DNA of 64,000 nucleotides from Paulownia fortunei (lineage: Eukaryota > Streptophyta > Magnoliopsida > Lamiales > Paulowniaceae): assembly GCA_019321725.1 (NCBI GenBank), contig CM033114.1, positions 20,849,797-20,913,796 on the forward strand, in the 5' to 3' direction. The notes beneath the pieces were generated by a model. It was not told where the DNA came from, ran no database searches, and saw nothing but the letters and a program-made list of their open reading frames with translations. The stretch's first letter is position 1; every line of letters begins with the position of its first letter. A program made the position numbers and the translations under genes. This document shows positions 1 to 12,097 of the stretch, piece by piece.

Positions 1-930
1 CGCTTGCTTTTATCTATCCGAACAATTTATGCATATCTTAATTATTTTAGACTATTGTGAACTTTAATTTATAGTTATTAAATAATTATGCATGTTTCTC
101 TTATTTACTTGTCTAACGTGTATCTATCAAATAATATATTAAGTAGAATTAGCTATTTGTATTTGCCTTTATATATACCTATCGTTTTAGCCATTTAATC
201 TTACCAAAAAATTATCTCTCTTAATTTACGGTGGCAAAATTAGGTGGCAACATTTAGGAGCCATGCAGATCAATATTTTTATAATCATATTGGTGATCAT
301 ATCGATTTTTTTATTAATTAACGATTTAATTGATTGAATCGATTCTAATCAAATCAATTTAATAAAAATTAATTATATTTTTTTATTATATTATATAAAA
401 TAATCATATAATTCGATTCGATATTCAGAACGGAGACTAGACCATGGCACCCTCCAAAGTCGCAATTGTACATATATATTTATTTACAATCACGTTACAT
501 ATCCATACACACATACAGAGAGAAAAAGATTTTTTTTTTTTTTTGACTTCTTTTTTCTTTTTACTTTTATCAAGTAATTTGTCAATCCCAATTATGTATT
601 CAAAAATCCCAAAAACATTAATCCAAGCATCAAATTATTAAGAAAGACAAATTAAAGTTGTCCATCTTCATATTCCACCATATTTTCAAAAGCTATAAAC
701 TTTTTATAATTAATTTATACAAGCCATACACTTGAAATAATCCACCAAAACGTTGGCCAATCGTAACACAAAGGAGATTTGGCCTCTAATTTCCACTTAT
801 TTTACTTTCTCTTTCTTTTTATCTTTGTATTTTAACAATCACTTAAAAATTTAATAAAGATGGGCAATGAAGTCTTTTCACAATCAGAACAAACACTCTA
901 AGATATAGATATAGATATAGATACAAATAT
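1..930. other. AT-rich intergenic stretch, no gene seen
   Basis: This stretch is very AT-rich, with poly-T runs near 531-544 and an ATAGAT microsatellite at about 903-922. The only recognisable content is a partial copy of the dispersed TIR element at about 271-425, listed separately. The 65-codon open frame at 444-641 is low-complexity and I do not consider it coding. Confidence 0.6.
271..425 (+). mobile_element. Partial copy of the ~400 bp TIR element family (copy 1 of 5)
   Basis: It begins with the family terminus AATATTTTTATAAT, followed by the GATTGAATCGATT-type block and the TTATATTATATAAAATAAT internal block that also occurs at 17.7 kb and 34.0 kb. Only about 155 bp are present and the far end is missing. 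No coding capacity is visible, so it is a non-autonomous, MITE-like remnant. Confidence 0.6.
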
Positions 931-2640
931 ACATTCACTACTTTATACCAATCATCAACTACTGAGATGCACTGAATGCAGGCTGATTGTTTTTACACAA
1001 AGAATACAGTGAAGAATGAATGCAGTAAGCAGAAAATGTCTACAGACAGCATATTGCACAAGCATTGGTTAGGATCGTTCCAAGAACATACGATACGAGG
1101 GACAACATAATAACACACAACAAAGAAGCAGTATACCTATTTTATTCTCGACAACGCAGCAAAATACAGAGAAAAATAAAAACGGAAAATAAGTAATGAA
1201 GATAACTTCTCTAGACAAATGCACATTGATGCAATCTTACTTGAATAAGATCTTAGTTATGTTTTCATACCTCATGTCCTAAGTTCTCAGATAATCCACT
1301 TAAATGTGAGCAACACCTAACATGCCCCTAAGGACTCAAGCTATGGAATTACAAAATTTTCTATATAGTTTTGAAGAGTATACTCTGAAACAGGTAAGTT
1401 GGGCGTCCATTAAGGGAAAGTAGAGCACATACTTTAGCACAAATGAAGACAATACTCCAAGATCCATCAAGACAAATAGTATAGCATAATCAAGAACTTA
1501 AATAGTTTAATTTAGAGGAGATTCCCAGCATTACAAAATGTTTTAGTTATCAACGTTTTACACTCTATAGAACAAGGTACAAAAAGCTCCCAGAAGTCCT
1601 ATATGCTCTCGAGTCATGATGATCTGGAGCTTTATTTAACGAGAGTTGCTTTAGTTAGATATGCTACAATTGTCTTCCAGTTTTACCAACATTGAAGTTC
1701 CGTAGGCTCAGAAAGAACTGAATGCAAAGAAAACTCCTATGTTTGTTTAGCCAAATAAATTATTGCATGGAGGAGAATAGCAGAGACCTGCTATCTTGTC
1801 ATTAATTTACAAATGAACACCTCGACTTGGAATGTGCACACATCATCTCATCTAATGAACGGCCCTCAACAAAATGATATGGAAGCTAACAGGTGCTAGA
1901 GATTTGTTCAGTTAATGACCAACACAATTCAGCGGCAGGACCATGTAACCATCATATGGAAAACAAACTAAATTTTTTTCAGAACACAAATTAATATACA
2001 CATGTTTTACTGCCGATATAATCTCTCAAGCTCCTCCAACATGTAATAACCAAGAATCCTAAATGGCAATAGTTTGTCACAAAAATCAGTCACAAAACAG
2101 ACTTCTTTGGAAAAAATAGACAGGCTCAAAAAATCAATTTATAGCCAGATATATGCCACATGATCAACAACCCACCCTGATACTGATACGAAAATATGAA
2201 GCTGCCATTAAGAAAGCTTCCATGTGTACCAAAAGAAAAATCACACTGAAGCTCAATCAATGCACCATGTACTGGAGAACATAACAGGCATTTAGAGAAA
2301 TACAGAGGGTACCCGGTCTAAGAAATCGTAGAAAAACTTAATTGAGAATAATAGACAACATTCTACAATAAGGAATTCAAGTTCTCTGGGCTCAAATCAA
2401 AATATATGACATATCCATTCTGGCCACAGAGCATAAATTATAAGACAGTGCTAAGTTCATGAGGAAAAGAAGAGAAAAGAGGAGTTGAGTTTCAGTTCTA
2501 GGAGAGTATCCCACACCATCCACAGAGTATATGAAACTCGGCCAGCAGCTTGATAAAGGAAGTATCAGAAATTGTATCATCAATTGTACAAAAGTATCTA
2601 AGCTACAATTTTCCTTGGATTAAAAAAAAATGCTCCAATT
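930..2640. other. Gene-like noncoding region downstream of RPL10
   Basis: The base composition here is more balanced than in the flanking AT-rich spacers and resembles plant intron or UTR sequence, but no open frame above about 60 codons makes sense on either strand. It lies directly 3' of the plastid RPL10 gene on the minus strand. It could be a long or intron-containing 3' UTR of that gene, a noncoding transcript, or a decayed gene. I cannot tell these apart from sequence alone. Confidence 0.4.
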
Positions 2641-2678
2641 AACAAGAAAACTTACATACCATCAGTACAAAAACAACA

Positions 2679-3395
2679 CTATTGCCCAGCACCCTCCTCT
2701 TCTAGCTTCTTGCAATAAGCTTTCAGCACCATGATCAAGTCCCTAGCAGGAGCCTGAATAGTCCCCACAACAGCTGAAGCAGGTCCTTTCAAAGCCCCCA
2801 AAAGCTGGGCATAAACCTCAGCTCTTGTAGGCAAATTCTCCAATGCCTTAAACTCCTCTGGCCCATAAAACTTCCCTTCAAAAACAGCCCCTGTAAAGTC
2901 ATTCTCTTCCAACTTCTTCTCCTTCTGAAAAGTTCTGTAAGGCTTCAAAGCAGCAGGGATTTCCTCACTGTGCACAAAAAGCCAGGCATTCATACCCTTC
3001 ATGCATGGCTTCAAAGCCTCCCATTTTGTACCCTCAATGGCTTTCAGCACAAGGGTATTCTTGGCAACCAAAAGTTTGGAGGTTTCAGGGAGTTGGGTTC
3101 TGAGTTCTTGAAACTGTTTGACAGTCAACCCCTTGTAGCCAATGCCGGCAATAAGGTAGCAGTCTTCCAGTTCTTGTTTCACTTTATCTACTGTTTCTTC
3201 TTTCTTGGTACGGCTTATGGCTGCTTGGATTTTGGGTAAAGTTGGAGTATTCGGTGTGAATTTGAGGTAGGGGAGGTGGTGGGTGGTTCTGAGGAAGGGG
3301 TTGCGGAAATGGGATTTGAGGGAAAGGGCGGTGGAGGTGACCGAGGAGGGCGGAGGAGGCTTGGAGGAGGGGAAGGTGAAGAGAGCGGCTTCCAT
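2679..3395 (-). CDS. RPL10: 50S ribosomal protein L10, chloroplastic
   Basis: This uninterrupted 238-residue frame encodes a bacterial-type uL10 ribosomal protein. In the plastid ribosome uL10 forms the base of the flexible L7/L12 stalk that recruits translation factors. Residues 1 to about 55 are rich in Ser, Thr and Pro and nearly free of acidic residues, as expected of a chloroplast transit peptide. The L10 domain runs from about residue 65: VDKVKQELEDCYLIAGIGYK, the KNTLVLKAIEGT helix, the GMNAWLFVHSEE strand, and a C-terminal helix (APARDLIMVLKAYCKKLEEE) that would carry L12 dimers. The start is the first ATG after upstream stops. The gene stands alone on the minus strand, and a long-TIR element lies about 170 bp upstream of the start codon. 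Length and domain order are normal for the nuclear-encoded plastid protein, so the call is secure. Confidence 0.93.
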   Translation of the reverse strand: MEAALFTFPSSKPPPPSSVTSTALSLKSHFRNPFLRTTHHLPYLKFTPNTPTLPKIQAAISRTKKEETVDKVKQELEDCYLIAGIGYKGLTVKQFQELRTQLPETSKLLVAKNTLVLKAIEGTKWEALKPCMKGMNAWLFVHSEEIPAALKPYRTFQKEKKLEENDFTGAVFEGKFYGPEEFKALENLPTRAEVYAQLLGALKGPASAVVGTIQAPARDLIMVLKAYCKKLEEEGAGQ

Positions 3396-3516
3396 TCTTG
3401 AGAGGATTGAGAGAGAGTGGGGAAGAAGAATTGATGAGTTGGTTTGAGACTTTAGAGTACCTTATCTGTTGATTGAACAGAATGGTGTTGAGAAGGGTAT
3501 TTTGGGAAGGAAGGTT

Positions 3517-3530
3517 ATACGACGTCGTAT
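3517..3530. promoter_or_regulatory. 14 bp palindrome with ACGT core upstream of RPL10
   Basis: ATACGACGTCGTAT is a perfect 14 bp inverted repeat, 122 bp upstream of the RPL10 start codon. Its GACGTC core is the kind of site bound by plant bZIP factors (C-box class). The sequence is direct observation; regulatory use is inference. Confidence 0.4.
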
Positions 3531-3568
3531 TTTTTGCTTCTTACATATAATTCCATTTTTATTATTTA

Positions 3569-4512
3569 AGGGAAAGACACTTTACCCCTATTATTATTGA
3601 TTTTGCATAAATTACCCCATTCTACTAATAAAACCTTCAAATACCCCTTTAAAATAATAAATTTTACTTTAATAGACAAAAATATTTCTAAATTAAATAA
3701 AAAGTTAAATTCATTTTGTCCCTATAAATTATATAGTATTTTGCTCCCTCTAAAGTTAAATATAATTATTTGATATCATATTTTATATAACATTAATTTT
3801 ATTACATAAATTAACTTTCAATTAAATCTAAAATAAACAAGTAGAAAAATATAATAAGACACATTAAAATTAAAATAAATATATCACGTAAATTTATACA
3901 ACTATTATGTATTTATATATTTCTTTAGTGAGTAAGAATTAAAATTTAGAATCAAATTAGTTGATAATATTTAATGGTATAAATAATTTTATTATGTAAG
4001 GTGGACATTCGTAAGTCAAATATATTAACAAATCTAATTTATGTGTGATTATTTTTTACGAATGAAAAATTAAAATTAAAAAATAAAAAATAAAAAATCT
4101 CATAAAGTATATTAATGAAATTAAGAAATTTTGAGTGAAATTATAAAAGAAAAATGAGATGTTTTCTAAAACAACATATATACGATATTAATAATATAAA
4201 TTTATGTGAGATAATTTATTTAAACTTAATGTGTCTTCTATATTAATAAAATTATATTTTGCTATTTTTAATTTTTATTTAATTGAAGGTTAATTTATTT
4301 AATAAAATTAGTATTGAATAAAATTTGAAGTCAAAATAGTATATTATTTATAAGAGATGGGGCATAATAAATTTAACTTTTTATTTAACTTAGGGGTATT
4401 TTTGTCCATCAATATAAATTTTATTGTTTTAAAGGAGTATTTGAAGATTTTATTAGTAGAGGGGGTAATTGATGCAAAATTAATAGTACAAGGGGTAAAG
4501 TGTATTTTACCC
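3569..4512. mobile_element. Mutator-like long-TIR MITE with 9 bp target duplication
   Basis: The left arm (about 3570-3840) and right arm (about 4240-4512) are imperfect inverted repeats over roughly 260 bp. Both begin with GGG-AAA and a CACTTTACCCCT block and share ACTAATAAAA and TTTGCATAAATTACCCC-type blocks. The element is flanked by the direct repeat TATTATTTA at 3560-3568 and 4513-4521. Long TIRs plus a 9 bp duplication are the signature of Mutator-like (MULE) elements. There is no transposase frame, so it is non-autonomous. It lies in the presumptive promoter of the plastid RPL10 gene. Confidence 0.75.
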
Positions 4513-4521
4513 TATTATTTA

Positions 4522-5184
4522 TAAGGGTAAATAGCACTTAACCCTCCTATCTTAACAAATTTAGTATTTTATCCCTTAAAATAAATTTTAAATACTTTAT
4601 ACACTTAAATTTTATTTTAGAATCTTACTCTCAAAAATAAATTTTAATTACTTAATCACTTAATTTATATTTATTGTACTATTTTGCCCCTCTCAATTTA
4701 TATGTATTGTAACATTTTACCCCTCAATGTTATTTTTAAATTCAATTTTTATCCAAATGCTCTTTATTAGCCGTCGTAATTCGATTTTTTTTTCATTTTT
4801 CCATTCAAATGCTGAGAAAAAGGATATCGTAATATCATTTTTGTTATTGTAATTTACAAATGTTGAAAACATAATAAATTGTGATATATTTGCTCAAACA
4901 ATATTTATCGCAATATAAAAAATATTTTAAATGTTATCATTTGTTGTGTTTCCAACATCACAATAATAAAAAAAACAATACTTTTTTGTCGGCTTTTGAA
5001 TGGAAAATGAGGGATTGTGGCTAACAAAAAAGCATTTCGATAAAAATTTGATCTGAAAATAATTTTGAGAGTAAAGTATTATAACAAATATAAGTTAAAT
5101 TGATAAAATATTTAAAATTTACTTTTAAAAAATAAAATACTTTAATTATTAAATTTTATAGGGTGAGTGCCATTCACCCTTATT
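4522..5184. mobile_element. Second long-TIR MITE abutting the first
   Basis: The left arm starts AAGGGTAAATAGCACTTAACC (within 4523-4545). The reverse complement of the right end (5160-5182) reads AAGGGTGAATGGCACTCACC. The arms stay similar for roughly 150 bp, including AAATTTTAAATACTTTA-type and TTACTCTCAAAA-type blocks. The termini resemble those of the preceding element, suggesting the same broad superfamily but a different family. A clean target duplication is not obvious because the flank is itself duplicated. No coding capacity is visible. Confidence 0.65.
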
Positions 5185-5235
5185 TCTATATATCACCTTC
5201 TAATCACCCTTATTTCTATATATCACCTTCTAACT
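5172..5235 (+). repeat. 30 bp direct repeat, two copies
   Basis: The unit TCACCCTTATTTCTATATAT followed by CACCTTCTAA occurs twice back to back, spanning the right terminus of the second TIR element. It may reflect slippage or repair at the element end. Confidence 0.7.
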
Positions 5236-5930
5236 TCAGAAATTTTTTCAATATTTTACTTTAAGGTGCAAAACTAACGATCTAAGAGCTATCACTTTTT
5301 CTACCATATATATATATATATATAGGTTGGACAATCTGCAGACTTCTAGGTGACCCCAGCCTAATTTTCAATTTGAACCTTCTATTTCATCATCATATTT
5401 CATCTTATATTTCTTATAATATATGTATATATATTAGAAGAAAAAAAATTATACAAACAAATGTTCACAATGATTTCCATTAAAATTCAGACTCATTCTT
5501 GGAACAAAACAAGCTTCAATTGAATAATTTTATGGATCCTGTTATTTTACTGATTCGTACTAGATACCAAGCCTTTCATCAATTCTCCCAGACGAATTCA
5601 TTTTAACAATTATAACCATCAACTTTCCCAAGATCCCACTGTATTTTCGAAGCTCGTAGCATTGGCCCTGACAAACTCCAATTTAGTGCTTCTCAATAAT
5701 GCCTACGCCATCAACTACATCAAAGAAGAGAGGTTTCTGTGTAATAAACTTTTGTTACTTAGCAACTCTGGTTAAAACTTATCCAAACTCTCTTGGTGAC
5801 AATGAATGCAAATGAATAGAAGAATTCCAGACATTACATGGACTAGAAAAGTAGATGAAAAAGGTGGTTTCTGGAACCAAGAGATTTTAGTATCCTGTAT
5901 CCCTATTGCTTCAATCCATTATCCACATTG
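5236..5930. other. Intergenic, probable 3' UTR of the HAD hydrolase gene
   Basis: No open frame of note is present. The sequence is AT-rich with a (TA)n run near 5306-5323. From about 5450 the composition becomes more balanced, consistent with the 3' UTR and downstream region of the minus-strand gene that ends at 5931. Confidence 0.4.
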
Positions 5931-8751
5931 CTATATAGGATAAGAAGCATCCTCCCGTTTCAGTATAAACTCCACTGCCTCTTCCACAGTATCAACAACC
6001 TGCACAATCGATAGACGTAACAAATTCAGTGACCACTTCTACATAAGTTTCCAGAGCATCGTTTCCCAATTTTGTCCATCGCATACGATATGGTACACAT
6101 GCAGGTTCAGGTGACATAGTTGAGTATATCAAAGATCAACCAGAAATGTGGACCTTATGTAGACTTTTAGTTAAGATGGTAAATTAAAGAATATGAGCCT
6201 ATCTGAGTGTTTTCAGCCCAAGGGAAAAAAGAAAAAGATAAAGCATGTGATTGTGAAAGGAAAAGACGGAGACAACCACCGAACAATGTATAAAATGACT
6301 ACGACCCAAATTGTTTTCCCATGTACAACCAGAAATGTAGCACTGGCCGTGAAGAAGAAACAGTAGTATAGCATCATCAGCCTTACCATATCAGCTGGAT
6401 ACTGTGTATGGTTCTCCCTATGCCTAAAAACACCTGTCCTGGTCAAAATTGAAAACCATGGATACCCTGCCTGTGGAACAAGAAGAAAGTTGCCTCAAAA
6501 ACACTATCAATCATTATATGCACATCAAGGTATGGTGTTTACTGTTTAAACAATGAGTCGTTTCAAAAGAGATAAACCTGCTGTGCTCCTTTGACATCAA
6601 CCAAAGGATTGTCACCAATCATATACAGGGTTTTGAAAGAAGGTAACCCAGCATCTGCATTTTCTGTTCTGACATTACCAGGATGGGAAAATTGTAAAAG
6701 ATTTCTCAATATAGTTTCAGCATTTCTGAAAACAAATGGATTTGGCTTCCCGAAAGATGTGTACTCCAAAGGTTTGTCATGTATTCTGAAAATTAAGAAA
6801 AACTGAAATTTGTCATTAGCTAGAAGGAAAGGAAAAGAGTAAAAGAGAAGGTACTATCAAGAGAGCCTAAAAATCAGTTCAGTAGTGAGAAAACTCCAAA
6901 AAATTGACCCAACTGCAGAGCATGAGAAGAGCTTTCCATGCAGATACTGTGTCAGAGTAACTAATCTTGAATCGAAAGTTATTCAGTTAGGGCTCTACTC
7001 CGACATGTTGCTTTTGTTTAGACTTTTAACCTGCATCTTGTTCTACGTCATTTTCAGATTTTGTGCCTCAAAGAACATGCCCTTACATTTCTAAACTCAT
7101 GCATCCATGGATATTAGAAAAGACTTTCTGCATGAATGGATAAGAACATAGAGGCCCGACCCCATTTTGATCATAAAACAACTAGTAGTGCTTAACTGAG
7201 GAGATTGACCACAAATTTCAATACTTGGCCACTCTAAAATTAGTAGATTAATGCAGACCCTTTTGTGTAGGTGGGTCCAGAATAGTGAGTGTGGAGGGAG
7301 TTTACAAACATAAAAGTACCTGTTGAAGACATTCTCAAGTGCGATTCTAAATGCACCCATACCAAGACGTTCTGAAGGAAATGCAGCCTGTAATAAGTTA
7401 ACAACTGATCAGTACATTCTTAATTAATAATGAAGACTTTCCACAAGGACTTTGCAGAAGCACAACAGAAAACCCAGAGAATACTGTAGAAGCCAGGTCA
7501 GCTTTCACACCACGCACATGATGGCCACATGTCAGCATTATGCACCAAATAGGATGAATAATTTCACCTTATTAAGACTAATGTGTTCATACCAATACAG
7601 AAAGTTCTTCTTCATCTCACTTCCCCAATTCAGAATTAAAATTAAAGGCCGAGCAAAATTCGAAACACTGGAAGATATCAAAGTTGTTAACTAGATTATC
7701 AATTTTATTCTTGTCAATTTGCATGTTGGATATTCTTTATGAGCGTGAGACATTGGGATCCAAGATCTCTCCATAGTAACAATTATTACCAACCTGATAC
7801 TGTAGATCATCGGCTGCAAAATATAGAGGTGGTTGATGCCCATTCTTCTCTCCAGGAACACCTCCAGATGTCAAAATATCGCACAGAACCTAAATTTTGT
7901 CAGTTACTTGTTTCAAATGTGGGATTAAGAGAGTGACATAACTCCTCATATGAGAAGTCAAGGCAAAACAAACGGGCATGCTAATGCATGAGATTAATAC
8001 ATTAGACAATTATACTCTTTGCCAGAGATTTTCGCTATTGTCAATAATGTAAATGAAGGGGTCATAAATGAATTTAAAAAAATAAAGGTTTTTAACTCCC
8101 TGAACTGAGGGAAGGTGATCTCCGAGTACTATTAGTTTGCATCAAGCAATTCAAGTACTGATTCTGAGATCTCAAGTACCATATGATGATGTAAGATTGA
8201 TTGATTGGCATGCCTTTTTTGCTTCGCTACTTTCAAGTAGATTCTCCTTTTGACTAAGAAACCTAAAACAATATCTCAGAATCTAATCCATGTGACTTGC
8301 TATGTAGACAAAATATCATGAGTATGCATCCGATTTAAGTCAAAATTAGTGTTGAATGACACAATGAACACATAATCGATTACTGAATTGCAGAAAACCA
8401 TAGAAATGGAGAAAAGTACTCCTTTGAGTTTTAGCAACAAATATGCAGACTTCAGGTGCTTGTTATATACATAGGAAAAATACCTGTATATCCCTCCCCC
8501 AGTCAACAGGATCACTAACAACAAATGCAGCTTTAACTTTTTGGGAGTAATCACGGCTCGAGACCGTCTTCTCAGAATTTCTTGAGCAGTTCAATTCCTG
8601 CATAGTTGTCCACCTCTTGTATTGGGCTACAGGATCAATGTTATTGAACTGTGATGCATACTCATCTAGTGAGATAACTCTCCTGCAGGTAGGTTTGACT
8701 TAGAACCAACTAAATGTACTGAAGGAAGAGTCAATTTCAACTGTAAAAAGA

Positions 8752-8787
<36 letters not shown>

Positions 8788-11394
8788 AGGGGGTGGGGGA
8801 GGTAAGTAACTGATCTCTGACAAGTTAGAACTTACTTAAAGCCATATTCGGACATCACAACAGCAGGTTCCCCTTTTCCAGTAGCGACAATAAATTCATT
8901 TTCAAATCTAGAACAGAAGACAATTACCAACATTAAAAATTCATTAATAATCTGATAATAACACTAGTAAGGTCTGTAAGAAATCATCAGTAAATATGAG
9001 ATATGCAAAGTTAAAGACTCCACTTAATTGCAAAGGCAAGTATAGAACTGAAATATCTCACGGTTGATCAGCACCTAAGCCACATGTTCACTTAATATTC
9101 CTTTTGGTGGAAATGGATACCAAGAAAGTTAATCACTGTAATCGCCTTAGACAGATGACATTGAAACCGAGTGTTCTTACTGCAATCCCAGAAAAGTAAA
9201 ACATTCCTAAATTCACACCAGAGGAGGGCAACCAATTGGCTGGAATGCTCCTAAACCAACTTGCTATTTGAAAAGTACATCCAGAAATGTGCAGACAGGA
9301 TTATAAATAAAAGTTGAAAGGAAACTAAAACAGGATTTGAAGAAAAAATTCAATAAGAGGACTTAATATACCTCTTCAGCAAAGTTCTGAATGGTGAATG
9401 ACCCTGCACTACCTACATCCAAAGCACAGGCACATAACTCATTCACAAGAGCAGATACTTGTATGCCCTTCATGGAAGTATTACGGCTATACCTGAGAAG
9501 GTAAAATTTTCACTCCAAGAAGATCACTCAACGCAAAGGCTCTTCTGGACTCTGGGATACCACCACCTAGGACACATGATGATTGTATTAATACCTCCAG
9601 ATTTTTATTGCCAGTGTTTTGCCTAAGAACAGAGATATGTATGCATGAAAATATATTTTCTCACGCAAACATAACTTTTCTTCACACACAGCCACATGAA
9701 AGTTCATCATTCCCAAATCCTAAAGCATGAATCTCTAATTATCACAAAAAGAGTATGCTACATGAATAAAAGTTACATTCATTTTTAAATTAGATTCTGA
9801 CCATGATCATCAGTATGCAATGCAGTTTTTTGCCTTTAGACTATTCATGAAAATACTAGCTTCAAGTAAATGAATAACTATATAACTAAAGAATTCCAGT
9901 CTCTTTTCTGCATAAATATAACGAAAACCTAAAGTTCCAAAATAAACTGCACTGAACGAAAAGTATGAAAACTTTGAATACCTACCATTTGTCAGAAATA
10001 GAAAAGGAATATTCAAAGCACCTGCAAGAAAGGAGTAAATCAGCATTGAATGTCAGAAAAATGCTTTTTACGTTTTATATAGTACGAACAACAATAGCCC
10101 TTCAAAATGAATCTGTCATCTATTATACACCCAACAAACAGATATGTAGCTGTCTAGAATCTAAAGGCATAACTAATTATTTTTATTCAAATGTGATTCT
10201 TGAAGTTGAATCCAAACACATGACCTAAAATAAAATCCCAAATAAAATTTTACAAACTCATTCGAAAACCAAGTCTAAATAGTCTGCCTCAAATATGTGA
10301 AGGGTCCTATTCTCAGGTGGTATAGGATTATTACCATCAGCCCCAAATTTGGATTCTGATTTGACATTATACATTAAAGAAAGCACCAAAACGCAACACG
10401 GTCATACACTTTTAGATCATTTTCTTGGAGTTACCTCTCTTAGTGGACGTAGTCATTATTTTATGGTAGTGATAAAGTTAGCATTCAACGAATTTAACAA
10501 CTCAGAGACACTAGAAATCCCAAAACATCAATGAATTCAATTTTAAGAATCAAGAATACTAATTGTTAGAAAATATAAATCCAGAGGAACAAATTAAATG
10601 CATGCTCAAGTATCTCAACAACGTTCACAAGATTTCAATTTCTAATGACATCCAAGCACTATAACCACCATATATTAGCGTTCATCCTTGCTCCATAAAA
10701 CACTTCATGAATTGAAGACCAACAATACATTTATCGTCATTCATCAACTTCGGCAAAGAAAATTCCCACTTCCCTTCTTTTTCTTCAATAAAATTCAAAC
10801 AATAAATTGTCCCGGTGAACAACACCAACCAAAACATAAATTAAATCAATACCATGTCTGACAATCAAAAACATCTCAACATACCAAACTGCAATAGTGC
10901 CATACTAGTCAATCAACAAGCTTAAAATAAATAGCTTCATAGAAGAACCCATTTGACTAATTAACACCCTTTCACCTCAAACACCTGGGCTGCGCCCATA
11001 TTTTTCCAAACTCACAAATCTTACTCTAAAAGGAATTAATAAATTTTATAGTTTCTTATTCAGAAATGAGAGTACCAGAATCATCATACAATCTTCTCAA
11101 TGCTCTCCGTGAATTCCCAATCGGAGTGGTACCACGAAGTATCACGCCATCGATATCAAATGCAATCCCATATGATGAACTGCAAATAACAACATTCAAG
11201 ATGAAAACACACACACACGCACACACAAAAGATTAAATTTTTAGATAAAATTACACTATATTACGAAAGTAAAAACGGGTTTTAATAGTTAAGAAAGAAT
11301 TACAGAACTGTTTGGAGACTGAATGAAGTAACGCCGCCCCTTGCGGCGGCCGGAGCAAAGACAGTGGTACTGGCTGTTTGAATCGGAACCTCAT
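5931..11394 (-). CDS. HAD superfamily IIA hydrolase, CECR5/HDHD5-like, 12 exons
   Basis: Exons, high to low: 11394-11304 (uncertain), 11179-11076, 10021-9986, 9566-9493, 9412-9372, 8907-8836, 8682-8484, 7889-7794, 7387-7320, 6785-6578, 6470-6387, 5999-5931. All introns are GT-AG. Exons 2-12 join in one frame and give 349 residues. HAD landmarks are clear: motif I SYGIAFDIDGVILRG in exon 2; motif II IPFLFLTNGG across exons 3-4; substrate-cap segments GHSPFRTLL and YASQFNNIDPV; lysine motif SFGKPNPFVF and acidic motif MIGDNPLVDVKGA in exon 10; C-terminus FILKREDASYPI. The family contains mitochondrial phosphatase-like proteins related to human cat-eye-syndrome region protein 5; the substrate is unknown. 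The ATG at 11394 opens a presequence-like peptide but is one base out of frame with exon 2 if the good donor at 11303 is used, so the first exon is unresolved. Confidence 0.87.
8755..8784 (+). repeat. (GA)n microsatellite in an intron
   Basis: About 14 uninterrupted GA units lie in the intron between exons 6 and 7 of the CECR5-like gene. It is likely length-polymorphic. Confidence 0.9.
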
Positions 11395-11399
11395 CCTTT

Positions 11400-12090
11400 T
11401 TTTTCTTCCTTGTTCACTTTTTCCTCCTTTCGTTTTTCTTTTCTTTTTTTTTCTGTTCAATATTTTATTCTTATTTTTATTTTTTTAAAAAAAGCCTTGT
11501 TCTTTTTTTTTCTGTCTCCAATAAGTAAACGCGACATGGAATTGACATCCCTCGTCATAGTGCGATTTTAAGGTGTTTAGGGGACTATGATTTTGAATAT
11601 CCTACCTGTATTTTTATTTTATTTATTTTTCTTTTCTAGTAACATAATTTTTTATTGTAAATTCACATCATTTATTATTATTATTATTATTATTATTCGT
11701 GACGTATAAAATATTGCTCATAAAGTGTATATAAGGCAACAATTATTACAATACAATATAATAGGAGTTGTATAAAAAAAAATTATTTGAAAAATTAATT
11801 TTGTGAGTAAATTTTTTTACAAGTGACCACAACTAATATAATACAAATAACGAAAGCAATAAGATGTGTAATGAAATAATCTGTCCGGAAAATTGATTTT
11901 GTGAATGATAAGCTCATCATAAAGTGATACAACAATACTCATCAAGAAAATTAACATCTACACAACAGCAAGAAGCAAATATTGCTTTAGGTCAAACCCC
12001 AAAAACCAACATAAGGGCATCATCACCACCATGTATACAATGCTTCCTCATACATGAATTGAATACTTTTAGTGAAACATTGTAGTATTA
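11400..12090. other. Intergenic spacer between HAD gene and first small-peptide gene
   Basis: This stretch is AT-rich with T/C-rich runs (11395-11460), an (ATT)n run near 11675-11697 and no plausible coding frame. The left 100 bp would be the promoter and 5' leader of the CECR5-like gene. The right part would be 3' UTR of the small gene ending at 12098. Confidence 0.4.
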
Positions 12091-12097
12091 TTGCCAG

